A DNA stretch of 64,000 nt from Halomonas sp. (GCF_029263665.1 NZ_JAJUFQ010000020.1:22942-86941), one strand, 5' to 3'. Positions 1 to 8,891 are shown, counted from the stretch's first letter. Made by a program: numbers and translations. The notes: generated from the letters alone by a model not told the origin.

Positions 1-124
1 GGGCGTCAGCCAGCTTCAGATAAGTGGACAACGGGGTGTCCAGATCTGCCAAAACCTCACGGGTGACGGGAATACGGTTATAGCCAGCCGCGGCCAGGTC
101 GTTGAAGCGCTCAGGGGTCATCAT
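1..124 (-). CDS. trpE: Anthranilate synthase component I, N-terminal part (runs off the window)
   Basis: TrpE makes anthranilate from chorismate with TrpG, the first step of tryptophan synthesis. Only the first 41 codons lie here, on the minus strand. The translation begins MMTPERFNDLAAAGYNRIPV and continues with D-TPLSTYLKLAD, the usual N-terminus of bacterial TrpE. A GAGGA sequence seven bases before the ATG at 124 supports that start over the second ATG at 121. The gene lies downstream of gph in the same direction, as in pseudomonads. The 278-base gap to gph was read for a Trp-rich leader peptide and an attenuator hairpin and neither was seen. The identification rests on about 40 residues. 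Confidence 0.85.
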   Translation of the reverse strand, partial: MMTPERFNDLAAAGYNRIPVTREVLADLDTPLSTYLKLADA

Positions 125-402
125 GCCCGAATCCTCGAGAAAATAAGCGATACGCAGAAAATGCTGGAAATATGATGGTTGCAGGGCGAAGCGCCAGCAC
201 GGCACTTCAATGGCGAAGCTTCACCATCGCCAAGAGCCGTTGAGGCTGGGAGCTTGTGCAGGAATCAGGCAGACCTTCGGCATGCTGGCCGAAAGCGAAA
301 GGAATAGCGCTGTACGCATGAAGGGGCTGTGCATGGGGCTGTCCATCGCAGCGAGTCCAGAACAATGACCATCGGCAAACAGGGTGCCGACTCGGTATCA
401 AC

Positions 403-1068
403 CTAAAGGAGTTGGGCCAGCGATTCAACCACTGCATCGGGATCACTCTGTTCCACCGGCTCGCCGTGGTTGTATCCATAGGGTACCGCCAATGTGCGAA
501 AACCAGCGGCCTTGCCCGCAGCGACATCATGACGAGAGTCCCCCACCATCAGGCATTCACTCGGTGAAACATCAAAGCGCTGGCATAGGTGCATGAGTGG
601 CATGGGGTCCGGCTTGCGCCTGGGGAGCGAGTCCCCTCCGAGAAAGGCCGAGAAAAACGTCTCTATATCCAGCGCACTCAGTATTGGAGCGATAAACGCC
701 TCAGGCTTGTTGGTTACCAGACATAGCGTCCGGCCAGAGCCATGAAGTCCTTCCAAGGCTTCACGAACACCGCGATAAAGGCGTGTTCGAGCACAAGGAG
801 CATGGTGATAATGCTCCATAAAACGCTCAAGGGCCGTCTCGGTCAGGCCATGGCTAGGGGCTTCACCAAGTGCATCCTCGAGGGCACGTTCCAGCAAGAC
901 CTTGGCACCATTGCCTACCCAATGACGCACCTTATCCTCGCCTGCCAAGGGTAATTCCACATCGATGAGTGCCGCATCCACTGCTGCGGCCATATCCGGT
1001 ACAGAATCCACCAGAGTGCCATCAAGGTCGAAAGCCACCAGGCGAATATCGGTCAGCAATGGGTGCAT
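403..1068 (-). CDS. gph: Phosphoglycolate phosphatase (HAD family)
   Basis: Gph dephosphorylates 2-phosphoglycolate, formed mainly during repair of oxidised DNA ends, to glycolate in the cytoplasm. The 221-residue protein has the HAD motifs in order: AFDLDGTLVDS with nucleophile Asp14 and acid/base Asp16, VTNKP near 118-122 (motif II), RKPDP near 151-155 (motif III lysine) and VGDSRHD near 175-181 (metal-binding aspartates). A helical cap lies between motifs I and II. The length is normal. The ATG at 1068 has only a weak ribosome binding site (GAGACCC). trpE follows downstream. In many pseudomonads rpe precedes gph; here rpe is 3 kb away with ndh, mscS and a GIY-YIG gene between. Confidence 0.93.
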   Translation of the reverse strand: MHPLLTDIRLVAFDLDGTLVDSVPDMAAAVDAALIDVELPLAGEDKVRHWVGNGAKVLLERALEDALGEAPSHGLTETALERFMEHYHHAPCARTRLYRGVREALEGLHGSGRTLCLVTNKPEAFIAPILSALDIETFFSAFLGGDSLPRRKPDPMPLMHLCQRFDVSPSECLMVGDSRHDVAAGKAAGFRTLAVPYGYNHGEPVEQSDPDAVVESLAQLL

Positions 1069-1201
1069 TCACGGGTCTCTCTATCGTCAAGGATCACGGC
1101 CAGCAACAGTACTATGGCTACCTGTTCGTGCCAGAAATCAAGCAGGCCATATGTTACCGGCAAGACCATAATGGGAACAGCATGGCTATGCGATACGCTG
1201 C

Positions 1202-1235
1202 ATTATGCAATGCAAAGGATTGTGCAGTGCAAAAG
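1202..1235. repeat. Two tandem 17-base units upstream of ndh
   Basis: Units 1202-1218 and 1219-1235 agree at 14 of 17 positions (core TGCARTGCAAA). They lie in the ndh leader about 64 bases before the ATG. Function unknown; part of a pattern of short tandem duplications seen across the window. Confidence 0.6.
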
Positions 1236-1298
1236 ATAGCAAGGTTCCCTTCCTGCGCATATGATGAGGGCTCCACTCATTTTCAGGAGCTCATCAAC

Positions 1299-2600
1299 AT
1301 GAGCAAACCCACCATTGTAGTTGTCGGCGGAGGCGCCGGCGGCCTGGAGCTCGTCACCCGGCTCGGACGGAAGCTCGGCAAAAAGGACAAGGCAGACATC
1401 ATTCTGGTCGACCGTGATACTACGCACATCTGGAAACCGCTGTTGCATGAAGTTGCCACTGGCGTCATCGACTCCAGCATCGACAGCATTTCCTACCAGG
1501 GCCATTCCGCTGCCAACGGCTATCGTTTCCAGCGTGGCACCCTGTGCGGCCTGGACCGTGAGGCCCGTACACTGACGCTGGCTCCGATCCTCGATGAGGA
1601 CAGCAATGAAGTGCTGCCGGCACGCCAACTGCACTACGATTACCTGGTGCTATCCATCGGCAGCGTCAGTAATGATTTCGGCACCGAGGGCGTCCGTGAA
1701 CATTGTCACTTCCTCGATAGCACTGCGCAGGCCGAAGAGTTCCGCAAGGCCATGCTCAATACCTTCCTGCGCTACAGCAGCCAGGACAGCAATGAAGATC
1801 ATCCATTCATCTCTATTGGCATCATCGGTGCTGGTGCCACTGGCGTAGAATTGGCGGCCGAACTCCACGATGCCTCACGCATGCTCAAGAGTTATGGATT
1901 CTCTGCCAAGGGTCGCGAACATCTCAAGGTGCACTTGATCGAAGCTGCACCCAAGATTCTTCCTGCCCTTCCTGAGCGTATCAGCCAGGCAGTGCATCGA
2001 GAGCTTGAAAAGCTCGGTGTCCAGGTGCATGTAAACACCCGAGTGACCAAGGTCGATGCCGAAGCGATTCATACAGCCGATGAAGGCAACATCGAGATTG
2101 ATCTCGGTGTCTGGTCAGCAGGCATCAAGGCCCCTGGGTTTCTTTCCGAGCTCGGGCTATCGGTCGAGCGCAATAACCGTATCAAGGTGCAGCCGACCAT
2201 GCAGAGCGTGGATGACTCACATATCTTTGCTTTCGGTGATTGTGCCAGTTGTCCCCAGGAAGATGGCACCGTGGTTCCACCCCGTGCCCAGGCGGCCCAC
2301 CAGCAAGCTGAGGTGCTTTACAAGAATCTTGTGGCCATGATGGACAACAAGCCACTCAAGAACTTCAAGTTCCGTGATCGCGGCTCACTGATTTCGCTGG
2401 CTCATTTCGATGCTGTCGGCAGCCTGATGCGTGCAGCATCAGCCCGCAGTCTATTCATCGAAGGCAACCTAGCAAGGTTCTTCTACGCCTCGCTGTATCG
2501 CATGCACCAGCGTGCTATTCACGGTACTTTCAAGACCGGCATGATGGTAGTGGTCGATGGCATCAACCGTTACCTCAAACCACGCATGAAGCTCCACTGA
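1299..2600 (+). CDS. ndh: Type II NADH dehydrogenase (NDH-2)
   Basis: A single-subunit, FAD-dependent, non-proton-pumping NADH:quinone oxidoreductase attached to the inner face of the cytoplasmic membrane. The reading frame is open further upstream, but the ATG at 1299 is chosen because CAGGAG precedes it and the protein then starts directly with the FAD-binding fold (VVVGGGAGG near 8-15). A second Rossmann motif (GIIGAGATGVE) binds NADH near residues 175-185, and FAFGDCA near 310 contacts FAD. The C-terminal part contains an amphipathic, membrane-seeking stretch (NLARFFYASLYRMHQRA). The 433 residues match the family. It is divergent from gph, and a strong bidirectional hairpin follows the stop. 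Confidence 0.92.
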   Translation: MSKPTIVVVGGGAGGLELVTRLGRKLGKKDKADIILVDRDTTHIWKPLLHEVATGVIDSSIDSISYQGHSAANGYRFQRGTLCGLDREARTLTLAPILDEDSNEVLPARQLHYDYLVLSIGSVSNDFGTEGVREHCHFLDSTAQAEEFRKAMLNTFLRYSSQDSNEDHPFISIGIIGAGATGVELAAELHDASRMLKSYGFSAKGREHLKVHLIEAAPKILPALPERISQAVHRELEKLGVQVHVNTRVTKVDAEAIHTADEGNIEIDLGVWSAGIKAPGFLSELGLSVERNNRIKVQPTMQSVDDSHIFAFGDCASCPQEDGTVVPPRAQAAHQQAEVLYKNLVAMMDNKPLKNFKFRDRGSLISLAHFDAVGSLMRAASARSLFIEGNLARFFYASLYRMHQRAIHGTFKTGMMVVVDGINRYLKPRMKLH

Positions 2601-2628
2601 ACCATGCCGTAAACAACTGCTCAGCAAA

Positions 2629-2660
2629 CGAAGAAGGTCGCCCAAGGGCGACCTTCTTCG
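2629..2660. terminator. Bidirectional intrinsic terminator between ndh and mscS
   Basis: A perfect 15-base-pair stem (2629-2643 with 2646-2660) with a two-base centre is followed by TTT on the plus strand and by CGTTT on the minus strand side. It separates the convergent ndh and mscS genes and can serve both. Confidence 0.85.
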
Positions 2661-2690
2661 TTTAAAGCAGACCTGAAGAACAGGCCATCA

Positions 2691-3554
2691 TTACTCTTGC
2701 TTATCCAGACCCGAAGCATTGTCACCATGATGGTAGACATGAACATCACGCTGCGGAAACGGAATGCTGATGCCTTCCTTGTCGAAGCGCCGCTTGATCT
2801 CTTCGGTCAGGCCCCAATATACATCCCAGTAATCTTCAGCTTTTACCCAGGGACGCACGATCCAGTCGACACTGGATTCGTTCATGGCACCGATACGAAT
2901 TGTCGATTCAGGTACTTCCAGGACACGAGAGTCATCAGCTACTGCACTTTCCAGTACACGACGCACGGTATCGATATCGTCTTCATAGCCAACGCCCACG
3001 ACCAGATCCACACGCCGGGTGGCATGGGCGGAATAGTTGGTGATGGCCCCGGCCATCATCTGGCCATTGGGCACGATGACTTTACGGTTGTCCGGCGTAG
3101 TCAGTTCAGTGGTGAAGATCTGCACGTCCTGCACAGTACCACTGACACCACCCGCCTCGACATAATCACCGATGCGATACGGACGAAAGATGATGACCAT
3201 GACACCGGAAGCGAAGTTGGCCAGGGACCCCTGCAGCGCCAGCCCCACCGCCAGACCTGCGGCACCGATCACCGCAATCAATGAAGCGGTCTGAATTCCA
3301 AGTTTGCTGATGGTTGCCAGAATCACGAACAGCAGTAACAGCGTATAAACGATATTACCCAGAAACTTGACCAGCAGCGGCTCCAGCTTGGCCCGCTCCA
3401 TCCCCTTGACCACGAGGCGATGAATCGCTTTCGCGACCCAACGACCAATAATGAAAATAGCGGCGGCCGCCACCAGATTGATCAAGAACTGTAGTCCAGT
3501 GGTCGATGCGAATTCGACCAATGCATCTACATTCACATTTTCCATTGACTCCAT
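2691..3554 (-). CDS. mscS: Small-conductance mechanosensitive channel MscS
   Basis: A homoheptameric inner-membrane channel that opens under membrane tension and releases solutes on hypo-osmotic shock, an expected need in a halophile. The 287 residues match the E. coli length (286). Three membrane segments come first (about 20-42, 60-85 and 90-125); the pore-lining TM3 shows the Gly/Ala-rich packing GAAGLAVGLALQGSLANF, followed by the conserved FRPYRIGDYVE linker and the beta plus alpha/beta cytoplasmic cage. The start ATG at 3554 follows AAGGAGTTCC. It is the last gene of a minus-strand run after rpe and the GIY-YIG gene, but 122 bases separate it from the latter, so it may have its own promoter. 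Confidence 0.93.
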   Translation of the reverse strand: MESMENVNVDALVEFASTTGLQFLINLVAAAAIFIIGRWVAKAIHRLVVKGMERAKLEPLLVKFLGNIVYTLLLLFVILATISKLGIQTASLIAVIGAAGLAVGLALQGSLANFASGVMVIIFRPYRIGDYVEAGGVSGTVQDVQIFTTELTTPDNRKVIVPNGQMMAGAITNYSAHATRRVDLVVGVGYEDDIDTVRRVLESAVADDSRVLEVPESTIRIGAMNESSVDWIVRPWVKAEDYWDVYWGLTEEIKRRFDKEGISIPFPQRDVHVYHHGDNASGLDKQE

Positions 3555-3676
3555 ACGGAACTCCTTGTTTTCGAGCCATCAAAGACGTCAACTACCAAGC
3601 ACCAGCCTTTCCACGCACCAGTGCCTTCCCTTGCGTTACGGTGGCAATATTACCTGTAAACGGAGACACAGCCCCC

Positions 3677-3961
3677 TTAATAGCCCTGATCCTTCAGCCA
3701 CTGTCGTTTGGCCGTTGCCGACAAGCGCTTGAAAGCAGCCTCTCGGCGCAAGGCATCACCGTGTCCACCAATGCATTCCTGATAGACGAGTGTCATCGGC
3801 CCCTTGCCACGCAACGCCTTGGCACCACGGCCTTTGCGGTGCTCATCAAGGCGCCTTTCCACATCCGTGGTAATACCGGTGTAGAGCGCACCTGCCGCTG
3901 TTTCAATGACATAAAGGTGCCAAATACGCACTTCCTGACGGTGACAACCTTCATCACTCAT
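3677..3961 (-). CDS. GIY-YIG nuclease-superfamily protein (YhbQ/UPF0213-like)
   Basis: A small stand-alone GIY-YIG domain. The core WHLYVIETAAGALYTGITTD corresponds to the two signature strands (LYV and YTG), followed by VERRLDEHRKG and later a KGP..LVYQE segment and the EAAFKRL helix typical of the UPF0213/YhbQ group. About 94 residues from the ATG at 3961; an upstream in-frame ATG at 4003 would add 14 residues, and neither start has a strong ribosome binding site. Proteins of this group are predicted nucleases with a poorly defined cellular role. It lies 62 bases after rpe (21 with the longer start) in the same direction, so it may be co-transcribed. Confidence 0.8.
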   Translation of the reverse strand: MSDEGCHRQEVRIWHLYVIETAAGALYTGITTDVERRLDEHRKGRGAKALRGKGPMTLVYQECIGGHGDALRREAAFKRLSATAKRQWLKDQGY

Positions 3962-4023
3962 GCCTGATTTGACACACTTATTGTCGGCATCACCACTCAC
4001 CATATACCCAAGTCACAATATCA

Positions 4024-4722
4024 TCAGGTCAACTGCGATAACTGTTCGCGGAAACGGCCAATCACCGTATCGTAACGGTGCAAATCGGACTCCTGGCGCG
4101 CCCCGAACACAGCAGAACCCGCAACGAAGGTATCGGCACCCGCACGGGCAATTTCCGCAATGTTGTCGATCTTGACACCGCCGTCGACTTCCAAGCGGAT
4201 ATCCAGGCCACTTTCATCAATACGCTGACGCGCCTGGCGCAACTTGTTCAGTGTAGAAGGAATGAAGGATTGGCCACCAAAACCTGGGTTGACGCTCATC
4301 AACAACACCATATCGACCTTGTCCATCACATAGTCGAGATAAGACAGCGGTGTCGCTGGGTTGAACACCAGTCCGGCCTTGCAACCGCCATCGCGAATCA
4401 ACTGCAGGGAACGGTCGATATGTTCGGAGGCTTCGGGGTGAAAGGTGATATAGGTGGCACCGGCATCGATGAAGTCACCAATCACACGATCCACTGGCTT
4501 GACCATCAGGTGCACATCAATGGGCGCGGTAACGCCATGCTTGCGCAAGGCTTCACAGACCATGGGACCAATCGTCAGATTGGGTACGAAATGGTTGTCC
4601 ATCACATCGAAATGAACGATATCGGCACCGGAAGCCAGCACGTCGTCCACTTCCTCGCCAAGCTTGGCGAAGTTGGCGGAAAGAATCGAAGGAGCAATCT
4701 GAAAATCGGAAGTCGCTGTCAT
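4024..4722 (-). CDS. rpe: Ribulose-phosphate 3-epimerase
   Basis: Interconverts ribulose 5-phosphate and xylulose 5-phosphate in the pentose phosphate pathway; cytoplasmic. The 232-residue TIM-barrel protein carries the family landmarks in order: IAPSILSANF at the N-terminus, HFDVMDNHFVPN (metal-binding His and Asp) near 38-49, IDVHLMV near 68-74, the phosphate loop SVNPGFGGQ near 142-150, and EVDGGV near 175 with the second catalytic Asp. The start at 4722 gives the normal length. In related genomes rpe often directly precedes gph-trpE; here that arrangement is split. Confidence 0.95.
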   Translation of the reverse strand: MTATSDFQIAPSILSANFAKLGEEVDDVLASGADIVHFDVMDNHFVPNLTIGPMVCEALRKHGVTAPIDVHLMVKPVDRVIGDFIDAGATYITFHPEASEHIDRSLQLIRDGGCKAGLVFNPATPLSYLDYVMDKVDMVLLMSVNPGFGGQSFIPSTLNKLRQARQRIDESGLDIRLEVDGGVKIDNIAEIARAGADTFVAGSAVFGARQESDLHRYDTVIGRFREQLSQLT

Positions 4723-4988
4723 GGTCGCAGTCGCGGATTAAGGCATAGAAAGTCCGCATTCTAGCAGTTGCCGACGAGCTTGGGGGTCTGTGTGGCACTC
4801 CATGGGGACAAAATCTACACAACGAGCCCCCCGACCGCCTCAACACCCACTCTAGATGCTACAGGCGGCACGCCACTATGACGCATCGTTATTCCCATAA
4901 ATCATAACAAGCACAATTGTAATTCCTTTAAGCAACCATTAGTCTGCACACAATACCCGCAATCCCACTTTTGCTCAGGGAGTCATCC

Positions 4989-6011
4989 ATGATTGTGCCC
5001 GCGTTTCTGCGTCGAACCACCCTGTCCCTGGCCTTGGCCACTGGCGTCGGAGCCGGCATGGCAATGCCCGCCATGGCGGAAGAGCGCGAGCTGTTGAACT
5101 CTTCCTACGACATTGCGCGCGAGTTGTTTGCCACCATCAATCCTGCGTTCAAGGAACACTGGCAGGCAGAACATGGCGACACCCTGACCATCAAGCAGTC
5201 TCACGGGGGGTCTTCCGCCCAGGCCCGAGCCATTCTGCAGGGGCTCAAGGCTGATGTCGTGACCTATAACCAGGTCACAGACGTGCAAGTACTGGCCGAT
5301 GCCGGCCTGGTTGCCGAAGACTGGCAAAGCCAACTGCCCAATAATGCATCACCGTACTATTCCACGACGGCGTTTCTCGTGCGCAAGGACAATCCCAAGG
5401 GCATACATAGCTGGGAAGACCTGGCGGCCGACGGTGTAGAGATCGTCTTCCCCAACCCCAAGACCTCTGGAAATGGTCGTTATACCTACCTGGCTGCCTG
5501 GGGAGCTGCAGAGCAGCAGTTCAACGGAGATGAAGAGAAGATCCAGGACTTCATGCGCGACTTCCTGGGCAATGTGAAAGTCTTCGATACCGGCGGCCGT
5601 GGTGCCACCACTACCTTCATTGAACGTGGTATCGGCGATGTGCTGATCAGCTTCGAGTCAGAGGTCAACAATATCCGCCAGGAATATGGCAGTGATGACT
5701 ACGAAGTGATCGTGCCTCCCGTGGACATTCTCGCTGAATTCCCGGTGGCCGTGGTAGAAGACAGCGCAGAACGCAATGGCAATCTGGATATTGCCGAGGA
5801 TTATCTGACCTTCCTTTACACCGAGGAAGCACAACGCATACTGGCCAACTTCAACTACCGTGTGCATGACGAAACAGTAACAACAGAGTTCTCCGACCAA
5901 TTCCCCGAGACCGAGCTTTTCCGGGTAGAAGACGTCTTCGGCAGTTGGGATGATGCCATGCAGACCCATTTTGCATCCGGCGGCATGCTGGATCAGCTTC
6001 AACGCCGTTAA
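4989..6011 (+). CDS. sbp: Sulfate (thiosulfate) ABC transporter, periplasmic binding protein
   Basis: Binds sulfate in the periplasm and delivers it to CysTWA. A signal peptide (FLRRTTLSLALATG, cleavage probably after AMA near residue 30) is followed by the mature start ELLNSSYDIARELF, characteristic of Sbp/CysP. Further family marks are KQSHGGSSAQAR and the GNGRYTYLAAWG segment. 340 residues. The ATG at 4989 is preferred to the TTG at 4971 because AGGGAG stands seven bases before it. It heads a four-gene operon with cysT, cysW and cysA. The AT-rich leader (4895-4945) is where CysB would be expected to act, but no clear operator could be assigned. Confidence 0.93.
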   Translation: MIVPAFLRRTTLSLALATGVGAGMAMPAMAEERELLNSSYDIARELFATINPAFKEHWQAEHGDTLTIKQSHGGSSAQARAILQGLKADVVTYNQVTDVQVLADAGLVAEDWQSQLPNNASPYYSTTAFLVRKDNPKGIHSWEDLAADGVEIVFPNPKTSGNGRYTYLAAWGAAEQQFNGDEEKIQDFMRDFLGNVKVFDTGGRGATTTFIERGIGDVLISFESEVNNIRQEYGSDDYEVIVPPVDILAEFPVAVVEDSAERNGNLDIAEDYLTFLYTEEAQRILANFNYRVHDETVTTEFSDQFPETELFRVEDVFGSWDDAMQTHFASGGMLDQLQRR

Positions 6012-6033
6012 GGCCGACAGGCGGTTCATCATT

Positions 6034-6108
6034 TGGCACGCATGCAGTTGATACGCATGCGGATAGTGCGCATAGAGATAATACGCATAGAGATAGCACG
6101 CATACAGG
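6034..6108. repeat. Five tandem 15-base units between sbp and cysT
   Basis: Units begin at 6034, 6049, 6064, 6079 and 6094 and share the core CGCAT at the same offset. The third and fourth units are the most alike (both end in CGCATAGAGA). The last unit ends in ACAGG and supplies the ribosome binding region of cysT. It may tune the sbp:cysT expression ratio or be a neutral slippage product. Confidence 0.8.
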
Positions 6109-6115
6109 AAACATC

Positions 6116-6973
6116 ATGAGCGCCTTGTCATTCCGACTTCCCTGGCAATCCCAGCAACGTGTGTTGCCAGGCTTTGGCCTTTCCCTGGGAATCAGCCTGA
6201 CCTTCGTGTCGCTGGTACTGCTGTTGCCATTGACAGGCCTGGTCGGTGAGCTCAAGGGAATGTCCCTGTCCCAGTACTGGGCCATCATCACTGAGCCCAG
6301 AGTGGTCGCCAGCTACGTCACTACCATCAGTGGTGCTGCGGTGGCAGCAGTGATCAATGCCGCTTTTGGCCTCCTGCTGGCCTGGGTACTGGTACGCTAT
6401 GATTTCCCGGGCAAGCGCTTGCTCGATGCCTTGATGGACCTGCCCTTCGCACTTCCCACCGCCGTGGCCGGCATTACCCTGGCGACGCTGTACTCTTCCA
6501 ATGGCTGGATGGGCCAGTTGCTGGAGCCGCTAGGTTGGAAAGTTTCCTACTCCTGGGTCGGCATTGCTTTGGCCATGGCCTTTACCAGCATTCCCTTCGT
6601 GGTTCGTACCGTGCAACCGGTATTGGAGGACCTGCCTGCTGAAGTCGACGAAGCCGCCATGGCACTTGGTGCCAGAGATGGCGTCGCATTTCGCCGCGTC
6701 ATCCTTCCGCACTTGTGGCCAGCTCTGGTCACGGGAACAGGACTGGCATTCGTACGCTCACTCGGGGAGTTCGGCGCAGTCATCTTCATCGCTGGCAATA
6801 TGCCTTACGAGACGGAAATCACCTCGCTGATGATCTTCGTCAAGCTGCAGGAGTATGACTATGCGGGCGCCTCGGCCATCGCTTCCATAGTCCTGGCTGT
6901 GTCCTTGCTGCTGCTGCTGGCCATCAACTTATGGCAAGGCCGATTCATCCGCCGTCTGCATGGAGGTCGCTGA
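6116..6973 (+). CDS. cysT: Sulfate ABC transporter permease CysT (CysU)
   Basis: One of the two inner-membrane permeases of the sulfate/thiosulfate importer. 285 residues with about six membrane segments; the ABC-interacting EAA loop reads EAAMALGARDGVAFRRVILP near residues 181-200. LPGFGLSLGISLTF in TM1 is typical of CysT. AGGAAACATC precedes the ATG. Its stop overlaps the cysW start (TGATG), indicating coupled translation. Assignment as CysT rather than CysW rests on order and on similarity to the CysT N-terminus. Confidence 0.93.
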   Translation: MSALSFRLPWQSQQRVLPGFGLSLGISLTFVSLVLLLPLTGLVGELKGMSLSQYWAIITEPRVVASYVTTISGAAVAAVINAAFGLLLAWVLVRYDFPGKRLLDALMDLPFALPTAVAGITLATLYSSNGWMGQLLEPLGWKVSYSWVGIALAMAFTSIPFVVRTVQPVLEDLPAEVDEAAMALGARDGVAFRRVILPHLWPALVTGTGLAFVRSLGEFGAVIFIAGNMPYETEITSLMIFVKLQEYDYAGASAIASIVLAVSLLLLLAINLWQGRFIRRLHGGR

Positions 6974-7800
6974 TGCAACGTATCGGAGATGCCCGCTGGG
7001 TTCGCTACAGCCTGATCAGCGCTGCCGTGGCGTTCTCGGCGCTATTCCTGCTCTTGCCTCTGGTGGCGATCTTTGCCCAAGCCTTTGCCAGCGGATGGAG
7101 TACGTTCATTGCCAATGTCACCGAGCACTATACTCTCGCCGCCATTGGCCTGACCGTATTGGTGACGATACTGACCATTCCGGTCAATCTGGCGTTTGGC
7201 GTGGCACTGGCCTGGCTCGTGACCCGTTTCGCCTTCCCCGGGCGTCGTTTGCTGCAGACCCTGATCGATATCCCCTTTGCCATTTCCCCCGTAGTGGCTG
7301 GGCTTGTCTACCTGATGCTTTACGGGCGCAATGGCTGGATCGGCGGTTGGCTCGATAGCCATGACATACAACTGATGTTCGCATGGCCGGGTATCTTGAT
7401 GGTGACCATTTTCGTGACCAGCCCCTTTGTCGCCCGGGAACTGATCCCGCTGATGCAGGCCCAGGGCTCCCGGGAAGAAGAAGCAGCCGTCACCCTTGGC
7501 GCCAAGGGGTTCACCCTGTTTCGCCGTGTCACCCTGCCCAACATCCGTTGGGCACTGCTGTATGGGGTGATCCTGACCAACGCACGTGCGGTTGGCGAGT
7601 TTGGTGCGGTTTCTGTTGTCTCCGGCGCCATCCGCGGTGAAACCAATACACTGCCATTGCACGTACAACTGCTTTATCAGGACTACAACACCGTCGGCGC
7701 CTTTGCCAGCGCCGCTCTGCTTGCACTGATCGCCTTGTTCACTCTGGCCGCCAAGGCCCTGCTCGAATGGCGCGTATCGCGCCAGGAGGTTGCCGCATGA
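6973..7800 (+). CDS. cysW: Sulfate ABC transporter permease CysW
   Basis: The second permease subunit. 275 residues from the ATG at 6973, which overlaps the cysT stop and follows GGAGGT. About six membrane segments; the EAA loop is EEEAAVTLGAKGFTLFRRVTL near 174-194, followed by ARAVGEFGAVSVVSGAIRG, a highly conserved CysW segment. It ends in an ATGA overlap with cysA, so cysT-W-A appear to be translated in a coupled way. Confidence 0.93.
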   Translation: MQRIGDARWVRYSLISAAVAFSALFLLLPLVAIFAQAFASGWSTFIANVTEHYTLAAIGLTVLVTILTIPVNLAFGVALAWLVTRFAFPGRRLLQTLIDIPFAISPVVAGLVYLMLYGRNGWIGGWLDSHDIQLMFAWPGILMVTIFVTSPFVARELIPLMQAQGSREEEAAVTLGAKGFTLFRRVTLPNIRWALLYGVILTNARAVGEFGAVSVVSGAIRGETNTLPLHVQLLYQDYNTVGAFASAALLALIALFTLAAKALLEWRVSRQEVAA

Positions 7801-8891
7801 GCATTCGTCTCGAAAATATTCAGAAACACTTCGGACGCTCTCAGGCACTGACACCGACCAACCTGCATATCGACAATGGCGAATTGATCGGTCTGCTGGG
7901 ACCTTCCGGTTCGGGCAAGACAACCCTGTTGCGCATCATCGCAGGTCTGGAAAGTCCGGATGCCGAGGTCGGCCCCCGTATTCTGTTCGGCGAACGTGAT
8001 GTGACTCGTGTCCATGTCCGCGATCGTCGTATCGGCTTCGTGTTCCAGCATTATGCTCTGTTCCGTCACATGAGCGTGTTCGACAATGTGGCCTTTGGTC
8101 TGACCGTTCTACCGCGCCGTTCTCGGCCAAGCAGTGGCGAGATCCGTGCCCAGGTCTATCGATTGCTGGAAATGGTCCAGCTCGAGCACCTTGCCGCCCG
8201 CTATCCCGCACAGCTTTCCGGCGGACAGCAGCAGCGTGTGTCCTTGGCCCGCGCATTGGCCCTCAAGCCCGAAGTCCTGCTGCTTGACGAGCCCTTCGGT
8301 GCCCTGGATGCCAAGGTGCGCCAGGACCTGCGCCGCTGGCTACGCCATCTGCACGACGAGTTGGGCTTTACCAGCGTATTCGTCACCCATGACCAGGAAG
8401 AGGCTCTTGAACTCTCCGATCGAGTTGTGGTGATGAGCAACGGCCGCATAGAACAGGTCGACACACCGGACCAGCTATATCGCAACCCGGCCAATCGATT
8501 CGTCTTCGAGTTCCTGGGTGATGTCAACCATATGGAAGGCGAAGTACGTGAAGGCGTGTTGACCTGTGGCGATGCCAAGTTGCATGTGGAACTGCCGGAA
8601 GGCCATCAGGAGATCCTGCTGCGTCCACATGAGGTCACTCTTTCCACCAGCGCCGACGAGATTGCCCATCTACCTGCCATTGTTACCTCAGTGGTACCGG
8701 TAGGGGCTGAAATACGCGTTGAACTCACCGCAGAATGGATGGACCAGCCCTGGCTGGCTACCGTGCGGCATCAGGAAGCCAGCACCCTCGGCCTGTCCAG
8801 GGGCAAGAAGGTCTATGCCCGCCCTCTGAGCTGGCACCATTATCCACAGGGTACAAGTGCCGCAGCGCAAGGCGCTGCACAACCCGCCTGA
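7797..8891 (+). CDS. cysA: Sulfate/thiosulfate import ATP-binding protein
   Basis: The ATPase of the sulfate importer, on the cytoplasmic face. 364 residues. Walker A GPSGSGKTT lies at 35-43, the Q-loop in FVFQHYALF near 82-90, the ABC signature LSGGQQQRVSLARA near 139-152, Walker B LLLDEPFGALD near 160-170 and the switch histidine in FVTHDQEEA near 194-202. A C-terminal regulatory (TOBE-like) domain follows residue 240. The ATG at 7797 overlaps the cysW stop by four bases after AGGAGGTTG. It is the last gene of the operon. Confidence 0.95.
   Translation: MSIRLENIQKHFGRSQALTPTNLHIDNGELIGLLGPSGSGKTTLLRIIAGLESPDAEVGPRILFGERDVTRVHVRDRRIGFVFQHYALFRHMSVFDNVAFGLTVLPRRSRPSSGEIRAQVYRLLEMVQLEHLAARYPAQLSGGQQQRVSLARALALKPEVLLLDEPFGALDAKVRQDLRRWLRHLHDELGFTSVFVTHDQEEALELSDRVVVMSNGRIEQVDTPDQLYRNPANRFVFEFLGDVNHMEGEVREGVLTCGDAKLHVELPEGHQEILLRPHEVTLSTSADEIAHLPAIVTSVVPVGAEIRVELTAEWMDQPWLATVRHQEASTLGLSRGKKVYARPLSWHHYPQGTSAAAQGAAQPA

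Noticed and set aside
125..402. Possible trp leader peptide and attenuator before trpE
   Set aside because: No short frame with consecutive Trp codons and no terminator-antiterminator pair could be found on the minus strand.
969..1298. N-terminal extension of Ndh by 110 residues
   Set aside because: The extension overlaps gph and a tandem repeat and has no NDH-2 character; the ATG at 1299 has a good ribosome binding site and starts the FAD fold.
6034..6108. CRISPR array
   Set aside because: The 15-base units are directly joined without spacers and there are no cas genes; it is a simple tandem repeat.
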